From: Neisseria lactamica
GTDB lineage: Bacteria; Pseudomonadota; Gammaproteobacteria; Burkholderiales; Neisseriaceae
Reading direction: 5' to 3'
Length of the DNA: 64,000 nt
NCBI RefSeq assembly: GCF_901482445.1
Contig: NZ_LR590477.1
Location: 2,046,001 to 2,110,000, forward strand
Shown here piece after piece: positions 1-9,191 of this stretch (positions are counted from its first letter, which is position 1; each line of letters opens with the position of its first letter). The notes beneath the pieces were generated by a model that saw nothing but the letters and a program-made list of their open reading frames with translations, was not told where the DNA came from and made no database searches. The position numbers were made by a program, and so were the translations under genes.

Positions 1-1905
1 GACAGGCGTGTCTTTATTGATTTTGACGGTCATAATGATTTGCCCGTCGGGCGTGATGTTCGGCGTAACGGTCAGCCCCAAGACGGCTTTTTTGAAGGTT
101 GTGGTTGTGCTGCTGCTGCTGCCCGAACTTGAAGTGTCTTGGTAGGGGATTTCTGTACCGGATTCGATTTTGGCCTCTTTGCGGTTTTGGGTCAGCACGC
201 GCGGATTGGCAAGCGTTTTGGTTTTTGAAAGCGACTCGGATGCGGACAATTCCAAATTCAACGCGCCGGAGGAAATCGCGCGCACCAGCGAAATGCTGTT
301 TGCGGCAGCGGCAACCGGCAGGTTGATGCTGGTTTGGGCAGACCATTTGCCGTCGCCGCCTTCAAAACCCGAGTTCACACCCCAGCCGAATGCGCGGTCT
401 GCATCTTTCAGTTTTTTCTTGCCTGTCGCACCGAACTTAACGCCCAAATCGCGCGAGAAGCCGTCTGCCGCCTCGACGATGCGCGCCTCAATCATTACTT
501 ATTGCGCGGGCACGTCCAATTCGTCAATCAGTTTGCGGAATTTTTCGATGACGCTGCGGGTATCGGTAACAATCAGGGTGTTGGTGGCGGGATCGATCAG
601 CACGCTGCCCCTGCCGCTGATAAGCGTGTTGCGGTTTCCGGTCGTGTCGGCATTGTCCAAACGCAGGATGCTGCGGAATTCTTCCACATTTTTGTATTTC
701 AACTGGAAGTTTTGGGAATACAGCGCGCCCAGATCGGCGATGTCTTTTTCTGCCTGTAAGAAGGCTTTGTCTTTGGCAAGCAGCTCGTCGCGGGGCGCGA
801 TGTTGACGATGTTCCCTTGCTGGCGCATATCGAGGTTGCGCGCCTGCATAACCAAATCCAAAGCCTGATCCCAAGGCACATCTTTGAGGGAGAGGGTCAT
901 TTTGCCGTTGACGGAGTCGCTGGCAACAATATTCATTCCGGATTCTTTGGCCAAAATCTGCAGGATGGTGCGGACTTCGACATCTTGGAAGTCAAGGGAG
1001 ATTTTCCGGCCTTTGAAGGTTTTGGGCGCATTGTTCACGCCGCCTGACTCGAGATTTTGTTTTTTCGGCAGGACTTGGAAGGTAAAGTGTCCGGGCGCGG
1101 CGGATTTGTTGACGAGTTCCCAGTTGCCGGCTGTTGTGATAATCAGCTGGGTGTCGTTATTGAGGCGTTTCAGCGTAACCTTTTGAACCGGTGTTTTGAA
1201 GTCTGCCACATCCAAACTGCGTTGGAGCGCGGTCGGCAGGGTATGGTTTTTCAGCGTAACGATGATGTGGTCGCGCTGTTGGCTGATGTCGGGCTGCCCG
1301 GCAAAGCCCAATGCCGCCAATTCGATAATGCCGGCATTTTTGCCGTCTTTGCGGAAATCGATATTGGTTTGTTTTGCCGGTGCCGCCTCCTGTTGTTTTG
1401 AAGGGGTAAAGGGTGCGGACACGGATACCACGGATTCGGTAAACGGTGCGGCAGGCTGTTGTTTTACCGTTGCGGCAGGCGCGGCTTTTACGGCGGGGCG
1501 GGCGGGGGCGGACACGGTATCGTCCGATTCGTTGATGAGAATCCAAACTTCATTTCCGCGTACTTCGGTATTGTATTGACCCGGTTTGTTCAGATTCAGA
1601 ACCAGACGCGCACGGCTGCTGTTTTGTGCGGCACTGATTTTGCTCAACAGAGGGTCGGCATACTCGAGTACCTGTTGATTCATGGAAATGCCGGTTTGTT
1701 CAAAGTCCAAGGCGATGCGCGCGGGCGACGAAGTGATGAAGCCGGTCGGGTTGACAACCTCTTTGTCAAAGCTGACTTTGACGATTTTCTGTTTGTTGGG
1801 CAGGGAGGAAACTTTGATGTCTGTAATGTTTCCCGCCGATGCCGTCTGAAAGGCGGCGGTTGCGACAAACAGGCCGGAAATGATTTTTGTCAGTTTGGTA
1901 TTCAT
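1..1905 (-). pseudogene. pilQ: PilQ, type IV pilus secretin, interrupted by an in-frame stop and cut by the left edge
   Basis: PilQ forms the outer-membrane secretin ring through which type IV pili extend and DNA enters. Translation from the ATG at 1905 gives a signal peptide (residues 1-24, ending TASAG), two AMIN-like beta domains (about 26-125 and 181-280), an N0/STN domain (about 301-375) and an N1 domain (about 395-465). It stops at a TAA at 499-501, right after DELDVPAQ, where relatives read AQQVMIEAR. Beyond the stop the same frame stays open to base 1 and encodes VMIEARIVEAADGFSRDLG and then the secretin core (LANPRVLTQNRKEAK, LGLTVTPNITPDGQIIM). One C-to-T change of a Gln codon explains it. 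The basic octapeptide region is nearly absent (PSKQQEAAPAKQ). If the stop is real, the product would lack the pore and cells should be non-piliated unless the stop is suppressed. Last gene of pilMNOPQ. Confidence 0.93.
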
Positions 1906-1922
1906 ATGGATTAATCCCCTTC

Positions 1923-2468
1923 TTAATTTTGTTCTGCGGCGGGTGCTGCCGCTTGTTCGGTGTTTTTGTCGGAAGCGTTCAGAGGCAGTTCCGCCCTGCG
2001 GGAAACCCAGTTGCCCGTACCGTCTTCGATTAATTCGTTCAAAACGATGCTGTCGTCGGTAATGCTTTGGATTTTACCGTAGTTTTGCCCCAAATAGTTG
2101 CCGATGCCGACCGTGTAGACATAGCCGTCGGCTTCGACGAAGCCGGATACTTTCTGACCGGACTTCACAATGCCGACATAGCGTATGTTTTCCAGGCTGA
2201 ATTTCTCCAGCGCTTCTTTAATACGCTTGGTATCGGGGGCGTTACCCCCTTTTTTGGCGGCTTCCATCCGGTGGAAATCGAAAGCGTTGGGCCCTGTCGG
2301 CTGAGGGGGGCTGTATACCGGCGCGACCGGCAGGGTAGGAGCCTGGAAAGGTATGATTCCTGCTTTGGCTTCTTGCTGTGTCTGAGCCATCCACGCGTTC
2401 AGGTCTTCAGAATCTTGGGAACAGGCGGATAGGGCGGCAAGACTGATGAATAAGGCGTAATATTTCAT
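1923..2468 (-). CDS. pilP: PilP, pilus assembly lipoprotein
   Basis: PilP is an inner-membrane lipoprotein that links the PilN/PilO platform to the PilQ secretin. The 181-residue product begins MKYYALFISLAALSAC, a lipoprotein signal with lipobox LSAC (Cys16). It is followed by a flexible Pro/Ala-rich linker and the C-terminal beta domain that binds PilQ in homologues (ENIRYVGIVKSGQKVSGFVEADG, in two parts around residues 90-115). Length matches the neisserial family. It lies 17 bp upstream of pilQ and 17 bp after pilO in one operon. The gene is intact although its partner pilQ is broken. Confidence 0.95.
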   Translation of the reverse strand: MKYYALFISLAALSACSQDSEDLNAWMAQTQQEAKAGIIPFQAPTLPVAPVYSPPQPTGPNAFDFHRMEAAKKGGNAPDTKRIKEALEKFSLENIRYVGIVKSGQKVSGFVEADGYVYTVGIGNYLGQNYGKIQSITDDSIVLNELIEDGTGNWVSRRAELPLNASDKNTEQAAAPAAEQN

Positions 2469-2485
2469 GGTTTCCCTAACATAAG

Positions 2486-3148
2486 TTATTTTTGTCCGGC
2501 ATTTTCTGCCGCTTCTGCAGCCTGCTGTTGTGCGGCAAGTTCTTCTATGGATTTTGCCTTATAGGTGGTGGCGATGGCGCTGAGGTTCAGGATGCTGCTT
2601 TTGCCGTCCGCCCCTCCTCCGTTTTCGGCAGATTGGGTGATTTTGAGCGATTCAAGGGTAATAATCCGCGAAAGGCTGCCGACATCGCGCGTGAACTGGC
2701 TGATTTGATTGTAGTTTCCGGTAATGGAGATGGAATAGGGCAGCCTTTGTATCGGGCCGTCGTCAACGGGCGGCTGCGGTATGACGCTGTCCAGGCGCAG
2801 GCCGTTGCTCGAACCTGCCTGGTGAAGCTCTTGAACCAGATTGGGAATTTCGGAATCGGTCGGAAGCTGTTTCAGCATAATGTTGAAGGCGGATCGGATG
2901 GCGGCAAGCTCTTCTTTCAGATTGTCCAAACTGGCCGCGTCGATACTTTTCTGTTTGTAGGTGTTTTTCAGTTCGGTTTCTTTTGCTTCATATTCCTCAA
3001 GGGATTCCAGCTGGCTTTTGAACAATCCGGCATAACCGCCGCCCAGTATGGCGGCAACGGCCAGCAGGGCGATAAAAAGCCTGGCAGGAAGGTTGAGCAG
3101 GTGAAGGTTGTTGAAATCCAAGTTGTTTTTAGATGATTTAGAAGCCAT
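2486..3148 (-). CDS. pilO: PilO, pilus inner-membrane alignment protein
   Basis: PilO is a bitopic inner-membrane protein that dimerises with PilN in the pilus assembly platform. The 220-residue product has a short cytoplasmic N-terminus, one membrane segment at about residues 22-42 (LFIALLAVAAILGGGYAGLF), a coiled coil at about 45-90 and a ferredoxin-like periplasmic domain. The C-terminus is Ala/Gln-rich. The ATG abuts the pilN stop codon with no gap, implying translational coupling. Confidence 0.95.
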   Translation of the reverse strand: MASKSSKNNLDFNNLHLLNLPARLFIALLAVAAILGGGYAGLFKSQLESLEEYEAKETELKNTYKQKSIDAASLDNLKEELAAIRSAFNIMLKQLPTDSEIPNLVQELHQAGSSNGLRLDSVIPQPPVDDGPIQRLPYSISITGNYNQISQFTRDVGSLSRIITLESLKITQSAENGGGADGKSSILNLSAIATTYKAKSIEELAAQQQAAEAAENAGQK

Positions 3149-3748
3149 TCAGTTTGCCTCCTGTGCGTTTCCCGAAGCCGGATTCTCTTTGGATTCGGCC
3201 GCCTTTACGATGGGTTGTAATGTTGCCTGAAGGGTAAATTCTTGATACGAATTGTTTTTCTTAATGCTTAACAATTCGGGTTGCTTGAATATGCCGGTAT
3301 TGGGCATCGCCCTCATCATGGCGGCAACGCGGTTGTCGCTGGATGTCCTGCCGTTTAACCGGTAAGAGTCGGCAGTGACGGCATCCAGCGAGGTCAGGTA
3401 GGTGCTTTCGGGGACGGCCTCATTCAGGCTGTCGAGGATTTTTGCGGCTTGGAGGCGTTTGAGCTGGAGCTCCTCGATTTTGTTTTTCTTAATCAGGAAG
3501 GCATCTTTTTCCTGTTTGAGCTTTTGTATTTCCGACAGCTCGGTATCCAAGTGTGCGATGGAGGTTTCCAGCAGCGTGTTTCTTTCCGACTGGTTATTGA
3601 TCATATTGTCGATAAACAGGTAGGTTGCCGCAACGGCGGCAACGCCCGTCAGCACGGCGCCGTACATCAGCGTTTTAAACTGCTGCTGTTTGCGCTTGTT
3701 CATCTCTTCCCTGTAGGGGAGGAGGTTGATTTTGATTAAATTGTTCAT
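3149..3748 (-). CDS. pilN: PilN, pilus inner-membrane platform protein
   Basis: PilN partners PilO, and its N-terminal tail docks into cytoplasmic PilM. The 199-residue sequence starts MNNLIKINLLPYREE, which contains the conserved INLLPYRE PilM-binding motif. A membrane helix follows at about 25-45, then a coiled coil (LDTELSEIQKLKQEKDAF) and a periplasmic domain. It sits 2 bp downstream of pilM and abuts pilO. Confidence 0.96.
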   Translation of the reverse strand: MNNLIKINLLPYREEMNKRKQQQFKTLMYGAVLTGVAAVAATYLFIDNMINNQSERNTLLETSIAHLDTELSEIQKLKQEKDAFLIKKNKIEELQLKRLQAAKILDSLNEAVPESTYLTSLDAVTADSYRLNGRTSSDNRVAAMMRAMPNTGIFKQPELLSIKKNNSYQEFTLQATLQPIVKAAESKENPASGNAQEAN

Positions 3749-3750
3749 AA

Positions 3751-4866
3751 TTATAATCCCCGTACCGCCAAACCGAATGCCCTGGTCAGTGTCGGCGCGT
3801 CAAGTTCGAATTGTTGCTTGTCTGTTTTGAGGTCGTCCGCAAAATAACGCGCGGGATGGACGCATTGTACATCCGCATTGGTTTGCGAGGCGACGGTTTG
3901 GGCAATGCCTTCCTGGCGCACCGCTTCCCCCGTCAGCAGGATATGCTTGATGTCGGTCATATCGTCCGCGGTCTGCGTGGTGTAGTAAAACTGCAAGACC
4001 CTTTGTATTTCTTGGGTAATCTGCTGGTTGAAATGGTTTGCCACGCTTTCTTGGTAATCGGAGGGTTTTTGCGGGGAGTTGATGATTTCTTCCGCTTTTT
4101 CTTCCGTTACCTGATAGGTGCGCTGGATGAGTTGGTTGAGCTGTTCTTCGCTGACGGAGGTTTCCTGTTTGTATAGGATTTTTCCGTCTTGGATGACCAA
4201 GGCGTAGGTCTGTGCGGCATATACGCCGAAAATGGCGACTTTTTCGGCTGCAAGCTCGGGGGCGAAACGGTTTATCCACAGCGCGTAGGCGTTGTATTGT
4301 CCGAAAATGTCCACATCCAGCGCGGATAATTTCATACCGGCGGCGTTGAATGCGTCAATCAGGGGTTCGATTTCATCCTTTCTCGATGCGACGGCCAAAA
4401 CAGCTTCGCCGGCGGCCGATTGGGACAAAACCTGATAGTCGTAATTGGCTTCTTCGAGCGATATCGAACTGACTTCGGAGATGGAGGACTCTACGAATCC
4501 CTGCAAGTCCAATTCCGCATCTTTGGCCGTATAGGTCAATTGTTCGATGGTTGCCAGATTTTGCGGGACGGATGCGATGATGTTTTTGCACGAAGTACCC
4601 AGTTCGGCATAGGCTTGTTGCAAATATGCGACAAGTTGGTCGTAATTTTGAACTTTATTGCCTTGGACAATATTTTTCGGCAGTTTGACAATAATGTATT
4701 TTTCCAATTGGATTTGGTTTAAACTACGTCCCGACAATTGGACTAATTTGATGGAATGCTGGTCGATGTCGACGCCGATTGCCGCGCGGTTATTTAGCCC
4801 TGAAGATTTCTTTGGGGGCTTGGCATCTGTTTTTTTAGGGTTTTTCAAGCTGTTAAACAAGCGCAT
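3751..4866 (-). CDS. pilM: PilM, actin-like pilus assembly protein
   Basis: PilM is a cytoplasmic actin/FtsA-like ATP-binding protein that binds the PilN tail at the base of the pilus machine. The 371-residue protein carries the phosphate-1 signature AIGVDIDQHSIKLVQL near residue 30 and the later HILLTGEAVRQEG nucleotide-binding element. It is the first gene of pilMNOPQ and is divergent from ponA, with about 150 bp between start codons. An AGGAA ribosome binding site precedes the ATG. Confidence 0.95.
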   Translation of the reverse strand: MRLFNSLKNPKKTDAKPPKKSSGLNNRAAIGVDIDQHSIKLVQLSGRSLNQIQLEKYIIVKLPKNIVQGNKVQNYDQLVAYLQQAYAELGTSCKNIIASVPQNLATIEQLTYTAKDAELDLQGFVESSISEVSSISLEEANYDYQVLSQSAAGEAVLAVASRKDEIEPLIDAFNAAGMKLSALDVDIFGQYNAYALWINRFAPELAAEKVAIFGVYAAQTYALVIQDGKILYKQETSVSEEQLNQLIQRTYQVTEEKAEEIINSPQKPSDYQESVANHFNQQITQEIQRVLQFYYTTQTADDMTDIKHILLTGEAVRQEGIAQTVASQTNADVQCVHPARYFADDLKTDKQQFELDAPTLTRAFGLAVRGL

Positions 4867-5016
4867 GATGAAGTTCCTACTTTATTTGTACAGTGAGTAA
4901 CCGTTTCGGTATCCGTAATGGATTTCTTGTTTTTTACACATTGAAACCGTGCTTTGTAGAAATCGGCTGCTATTTTACTTTATTTAATACCGATAATGGT
5001 AAATTATCATTCAGCT

Positions 5017-7413
5017 ATGATTAAAAAGATTATAACTACCTGTTTTGGTTTGGTTTTTGGATTGTGTGTATTTGCGGTGGGGCTGCTTGCCATTGCCATT
5101 TTGGCAACCTATCCGAAACTGCCTTCCTTGGATTCGTTGCAGCATTACCAGCCTAAAATGCCGCTGACTGTTTATTCGGCAGACGGCAAAATTATCGGCA
5201 TATATGGGGAGCAGCGGCGCGAATTTACAAAAATCGGCGATTTCCCCGAGGTATTGCGGAATGCGGTTATTGCTGCCGAGGACAAACGGTTTTATCAGCA
5301 TTGGGGGGTGGACGTTTGGGGCGTTGCCCGCGCTGTTGTCGGCAATATCGTGTCCGGCAGCATGCAGTCTGGTGCGAGTACGATTACGCAGCAGGTGGCG
5401 AAGAATTTTTATTTGAGCAGCGAAAAGACGTTTACACGCAAATTCAACGAGGCGCTGCTTGCTTATAAAATCGAGCAGTCCTTAAGTAAGGATAAAATCC
5501 TTGAGCTGTATTTCAATCAAATTTATTTGGGTCAGCGCGCTTATGGTTTCGCATCGGCCGCGCAAATTTATTTCAATAAGGATGTCAGGGACTTGACCCT
5601 TGCGGAGGCGGCTATGCTCGCAGGCCTGCCCAAAGCTCCGTCCGCCTATAATCCGATTGTCAATCCGGAACGTGCCAAATTGCGCCAGAAGTATATTTTG
5701 AACAATATGCTCGAGGAAAAGATGATTACCTTGCAACAGCGCGACCAAGCTTTGAATGAAGAGCTGCATTATGAGCGGTTTGTGCAGAAAATCGACCAGA
5801 GTGCTTTATATGTTGCGGAAATGGTACGTCAGGAGCTGTATGAGAAATACGGTGAAGATGCTTATACGCAGGGTTTGAAGGTTTACACGACGGTGCGTAC
5901 CGATCATCAGAAAGCAGCAACAGAGGCATTGCGTAAAGCGTTGCGGAATTTCGATCGCGGCAGCAGTTATCGTGGTGCGGAAAGCTATATTGATCTGGGC
6001 AGGGACGAGGATGCCGAAGAGGCGGTCAGCCAATATCTTTCGGGGCTTTATACCGTCGATAAAATGGTTCCCGCCGTTGTATTGGATGTGACCAAGAAGA
6101 AAAATGTCGTCATACAGCTGCCCGGCGGTAAGCGGGTTACGCTTGACAGGCGCGCCTTGGGTTTTGCGGCCCGCGCGGTCGATAATGAAAAAATGGGGGA
6201 AGACCGTATCCGCAGGGGCGCGGTTATCCGAGTCAGAAATAACGGAGGGCGTTGGGCGGTGGTTCAAGAGCCGCTCCTGCAAGGTGCTTTGGTTTCGCTG
6301 GATGCCAAAACCGGTGCGGTGCGCGCGCTGGTCGGCGGTTATGACTTCCACAGCAAAACATTCAACCGTGCCACCCAAGCTATGCGGCAGCCGGGTTCGA
6401 CATTTAAGCCGTTTGTTTATTCTGCCGCCTTGTCTAAGGGGATGACCGCGTCCACAATGATCAATGACGCGCCGATTTCCCTGCCGGGTAAAGGGCCGAA
6501 CGGTTCGGTTTGGACACCTAAAAATTCAGACGGCAGATATTCGGGATATATCACTTTAAGGCAGGCGCTGACGGCTTCCAAAAATATGGTTTCCATCCGT
6601 ATTTTGATGTCTATCGGTGTCGGTTACGCGCAACAGTATATCCGGCGTTTCGGCTTCAAACCGTCCGAGCTGCCCGTCAGCCTGTCTATGGCTCTGGGTA
6701 CGGGCGAGACGACGCCGTTGAGGATAGCGGAGGCATACAGTGTGTTTGCAAACGGGGGTTATAGGGTTTCTTCGTACGTCATCGATAAAATTTATGACAG
6801 CGAGGGCAGGTTGCGCGCACAAATGCAGCCTTTGGTGGCGGGGCAAAATGCGCCTCAGGCAATCGATCCGCGCAATGCCTATATTATGTATAAGATTATG
6901 CAGGATGTCGTCCGTGTCGGTACTGCAAGGGGCGCGTCCGCGCTGGGCAGGTCGGACATTGCCGGTAAAACGGGCACGACCAACGACAATAAAGATGCGT
7001 GGTTTGTCGGGTTTAACCCGGATGTGGTTACTGCCGTATATATCGGTTTTGATAAGCCTAAGAGTATGGGGCGTGCCGGCTACGGCGGTACGATTGCCGT
7101 GCCGGTTTGGGTGGATTATATGCGTTTTGCGCTGAAAGGCAGGCAGAGCAAGGGGATGAAAATGCCCGATGGCGTAGTCGCCGGCAACGGCGAATACTAT
7201 ATGAAGGAGCATATGGTGACAGACCCCGGTTTGATGCTGGATAACGGCGGTGCCGCACCGCAACCGTCCCGTCGGGTAAAAGAAGATGACGGGGGCGCGG
7301 CAGAAGGCGGACGGCAGGAGGCGGATGACGAATCCCGCCAAGATATGCAGGAAACGCCCGTGCTTCCGAGTAATACGGATTTCAAGCGGCAGCAGTTGGA
7401 TTCTCTGTTTTAA
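5017..7413 (+). CDS. ponA: Penicillin-binding protein 1 (class A, PBP1A type)
   Basis: Bifunctional peptidoglycan synthase of the inner membrane. I chose the internal ATG at 5017 rather than 4996 because it gives MIKKIITTCFG and 798 residues, the length of gonococcal PBP1. With this start the active-site serine falls at 461. The membrane anchor is residues 8-31. The GT51 glycosyltransferase domain has AAEDKRFYQHWG (Glu88). The transpeptidase has S461-T-F-K464, S521-K-N523 and K651-T-G653. Residue 421 is Leu, so the ponA1 (L421P) allele linked to penicillin resistance is absent. The tail is Asp/Glu/Gln-rich and low in complexity. It is monocistronic, divergent from pilM, and ends at an uptake-sequence hairpin shared with engB. 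Confidence 0.97.
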   Translation: MIKKIITTCFGLVFGLCVFAVGLLAIAILATYPKLPSLDSLQHYQPKMPLTVYSADGKIIGIYGEQRREFTKIGDFPEVLRNAVIAAEDKRFYQHWGVDVWGVARAVVGNIVSGSMQSGASTITQQVAKNFYLSSEKTFTRKFNEALLAYKIEQSLSKDKILELYFNQIYLGQRAYGFASAAQIYFNKDVRDLTLAEAAMLAGLPKAPSAYNPIVNPERAKLRQKYILNNMLEEKMITLQQRDQALNEELHYERFVQKIDQSALYVAEMVRQELYEKYGEDAYTQGLKVYTTVRTDHQKAATEALRKALRNFDRGSSYRGAESYIDLGRDEDAEEAVSQYLSGLYTVDKMVPAVVLDVTKKKNVVIQLPGGKRVTLDRRALGFAARAVDNEKMGEDRIRRGAVIRVRNNGGRWAVVQEPLLQGALVSLDAKTGAVRALVGGYDFHSKTFNRATQAMRQPGSTFKPFVYSAALSKGMTASTMINDAPISLPGKGPNGSVWTPKNSDGRYSGYITLRQALTASKNMVSIRILMSIGVGYAQQYIRRFGFKPSELPVSLSMALGTGETTPLRIAEAYSVFANGGYRVSSYVIDKIYDSEGRLRAQMQPLVAGQNAPQAIDPRNAYIMYKIMQDVVRVGTARGASALGRSDIAGKTGTTNDNKDAWFVGFNPDVVTAVYIGFDKPKSMGRAGYGGTIAVPVWVDYMRFALKGRQSKGMKMPDGVVAGNGEYYMKEHMVTDPGLMLDNGGAAPQPSRRVKEDDGGAAEGGRQEADDESRQDMQETPVLPSNTDFKRQQLDSLF

Positions 7414-7422
7414 AGGCTGTAA

Positions 7423-7454
7423 AAATGCCGTCTGAAAGGCTTCAGACGGCATTT
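7423..7454. terminator. Inverted uptake-sequence hairpin between ponA and engB
   Basis: Two inverted copies of ATGCCGTCTGAA form a long stem with a 4-base loop and flanking A and T runs. It lies between convergent ponA and engB, so it can serve both strands. Confidence 0.85.
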
Positions 7455-7536
7455 GTGGTTCGGGGCGGATAATTTTTCAAATGTTTGCGGCCGGTCAAGC
7501 GCGTGAAGGCGCGGTTTCCATATAATAGGGCTGACT

Positions 7537-8163
7537 TTATGCCGAAGGCGGGGTGCCGGCATCCGTTTCGGCAAACCAGTTTCCGACCGTCCGTCCGACT
7601 TCCTCTATCCCCTGCCTTTTCAGGCTGGAAAACAGTTGTACGCCGATATTTTGCCGTTCGGAATAAGGTTTGAGCAGTTTTTTGACTTGGGACAGGGTTT
7701 TTATCTGTTCGTTTTTGGATAATTTGTCGGATTTTGACAGCAGGATGTGAACCGGCCTGCCGGTCGTATGGAAAAAGTCCAGCATACGGATGTCGAGTTC
7801 TTTCAAAGGATGGCGGGCATCCATAATCAAAACCAGCCCGATAAGCTGTTTCCGATAACGGAGGTAGTCGCCGAGCAGATTGACCCAATGCGAGCGTACC
7901 GCTTCGGGGACTTGGGCATAACCGTAGCCGGGCAAATCGACCATAAAGTTGCCGTTCTGCAACTCGAAAAAATTGATATGCTGCGTCCGCCCCGGCGTTT
8001 TGGAAACATAGGCAAGGCGGGTATGGTTGGTCAGTGTGTTGATGGCGCTGGATTTTCCCGCGTTGCTCCTGCCGACAAAGGCAATTTCGAGCGGGGTGTC
8101 GGGCAGGTCTTTAAGGTGGTTGACGGTCGTGAAAAATTTGGCATTCTGAAAAAGGTTCATCAC
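7537..8163 (-). CDS. engB: EngB/YsxC family ribosome biogenesis GTPase
   Basis: A 208-residue TrmE-Era-EngA-like GTPase used in large-subunit ribosome assembly. It shows the P-loop GRSNAGKS (about residues 30-37), switch II DLPGYG and the base-recognition motif SKSD (in place of the usual NKxD/TKxD), with MDARHPLKELD between them. The ATG at 8163 is preceded by AAGGAAC. The gene is convergent with ponA and divergent from the cytochrome c4 gene. Confidence 0.95.
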   Translation of the reverse strand: MMNLFQNAKFFTTVNHLKDLPDTPLEIAFVGRSNAGKSSAINTLTNHTRLAYVSKTPGRTQHINFFELQNGNFMVDLPGYGYAQVPEAVRSHWVNLLGDYLRYRKQLIGLVLIMDARHPLKELDIRMLDFFHTTGRPVHILLSKSDKLSKNEQIKTLSQVKKLLKPYSERQNIGVQLFSSLKRQGIEEVGRTVGNWFAETDAGTPPSA

Positions 8164-8370
8164 TGTTCCTTAATAATGGTTGAAACCCCGCCTTCCTCCG
8201 GCGGCGGGAATACGCGGTCGGTTTTGTGTGAAACGCAGTAGTAATTTAATGTAAATTTAGTATAGAATATCACGTTTGCAGAATTATCGGTTTGTCCGGG
8301 TCGAAAATCCCGTATTTGAATATAAAAAGAGCATTGTTGCCTTATCCAATGCTGTAATCAGGAGCACTCC

Positions 8371-8994
8371 ATGAAACGATTGACTTTATTGGCCCTTGTT
8401 TTGGCTGCCGGCACGGTTTCCGCATTACCCGCAGCAGACGTGGCAAAAGGCAAACAGGTTGCCGCAACGGTTTGTGCGGCTTGCCATGCAGCAGACGGTA
8501 ACAGCGGCATTGCGATGTACCCCCGTTTGGCAGGGCAGCATTCCGCCTATATCTACCATCAAACCATCGGTATCCGCGACGGCGCCCGCACCCACGGCTC
8601 GGCTGCCGTGATGAAGCCGATGGTAATGAATTTGAGCGATCAGGATATTTTGAATGTATCCGCATTCTATGCCAAACAGCAGCCGAAATCGGGCGAGACG
8701 AATCCGAAAGAAAATCCCGAATTGGGTGCAAAAATCTATCGCGGCGGCTTGGCGGATAAAAAAGTACCCGCCTGTATGTCCTGCCACGGTCCGAGCGGTG
8801 CGGGTATGCCGGGCGGCGGAAGCGAGATTCAGGCTTATCCGCGTTTGGGCGGGCAGCATCAGGCATATATTGTTGAACAGATGAATGCCTACAAGTCCGG
8901 TCAGCGCAAAAATGCCATTATGGCGGATATTGCAAACCGGCTGTCCGAAGAGGAATTGAAGGCGGTTGCCAATTTTATCCAAGGTTTGCATTGA
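8371..8994 (+). CDS. Cytochrome c4, di-haem periplasmic cytochrome
   Basis: Electron carrier to terminal oxidases and denitrification enzymes. The 207-residue precursor has a signal peptide (1-21, cut near VSALPAA) and two homologous cytochrome c domains. Haem-binding sites are CAACH (Cys35, Cys38, His39) and CMSCH (Cys135, Cys138, His139), each followed by a PRL-GQH motif. The start has GGAG upstream. It lies just before the resB-ccsA genes that would attach its haems, separated from them by an uptake-sequence hairpin. Confidence 0.95.
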   Translation: MKRLTLLALVLAAGTVSALPAADVAKGKQVAATVCAACHAADGNSGIAMYPRLAGQHSAYIYHQTIGIRDGARTHGSAAVMKPMVMNLSDQDILNVSAFYAKQQPKSGETNPKENPELGAKIYRGGLADKKVPACMSCHGPSGAGMPGGGSEIQAYPRLGGQHQAYIVEQMNAYKSGQRKNAIMADIANRLSEEELKAVANFIQGLH

Positions 8995-9017
8995 TTTCAT
9001 CATAGTCTGCTTCAGAA

Positions 9018-9043
9018 GCCGTCTGAAAAGGTTTTCAGGCGGC
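9018..9043 (+). terminator. Uptake-sequence hairpin after cytochrome c4
   Basis: GCCGTCTGAAAA faces an imperfect inverted copy (TTTTCAGGCGGC) with a very short loop. It is the likely terminator of the cytochrome c4 transcript, though there is no long T run. Confidence 0.6.
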
Positions 9044-9191
9044 TTCAGACAATTTTGCGATAAGTTTTTTTAATTGCACCCGTTATGGTTGGCGCGGCCG
9101 GTCTGAACCGCCTTGAAATAACAAGTGCCGGGACAGTAGAATCCAAACCTTGCCTGCCTGCCCATATTCCTGATGGCGGAATGAACACACG

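Noticed and set aside
109..120. GCT repeats near the left edge as a slippage switch
   Set aside because: The unit is three bases and in frame, so length change would alter Ser count only and cannot switch the gene.
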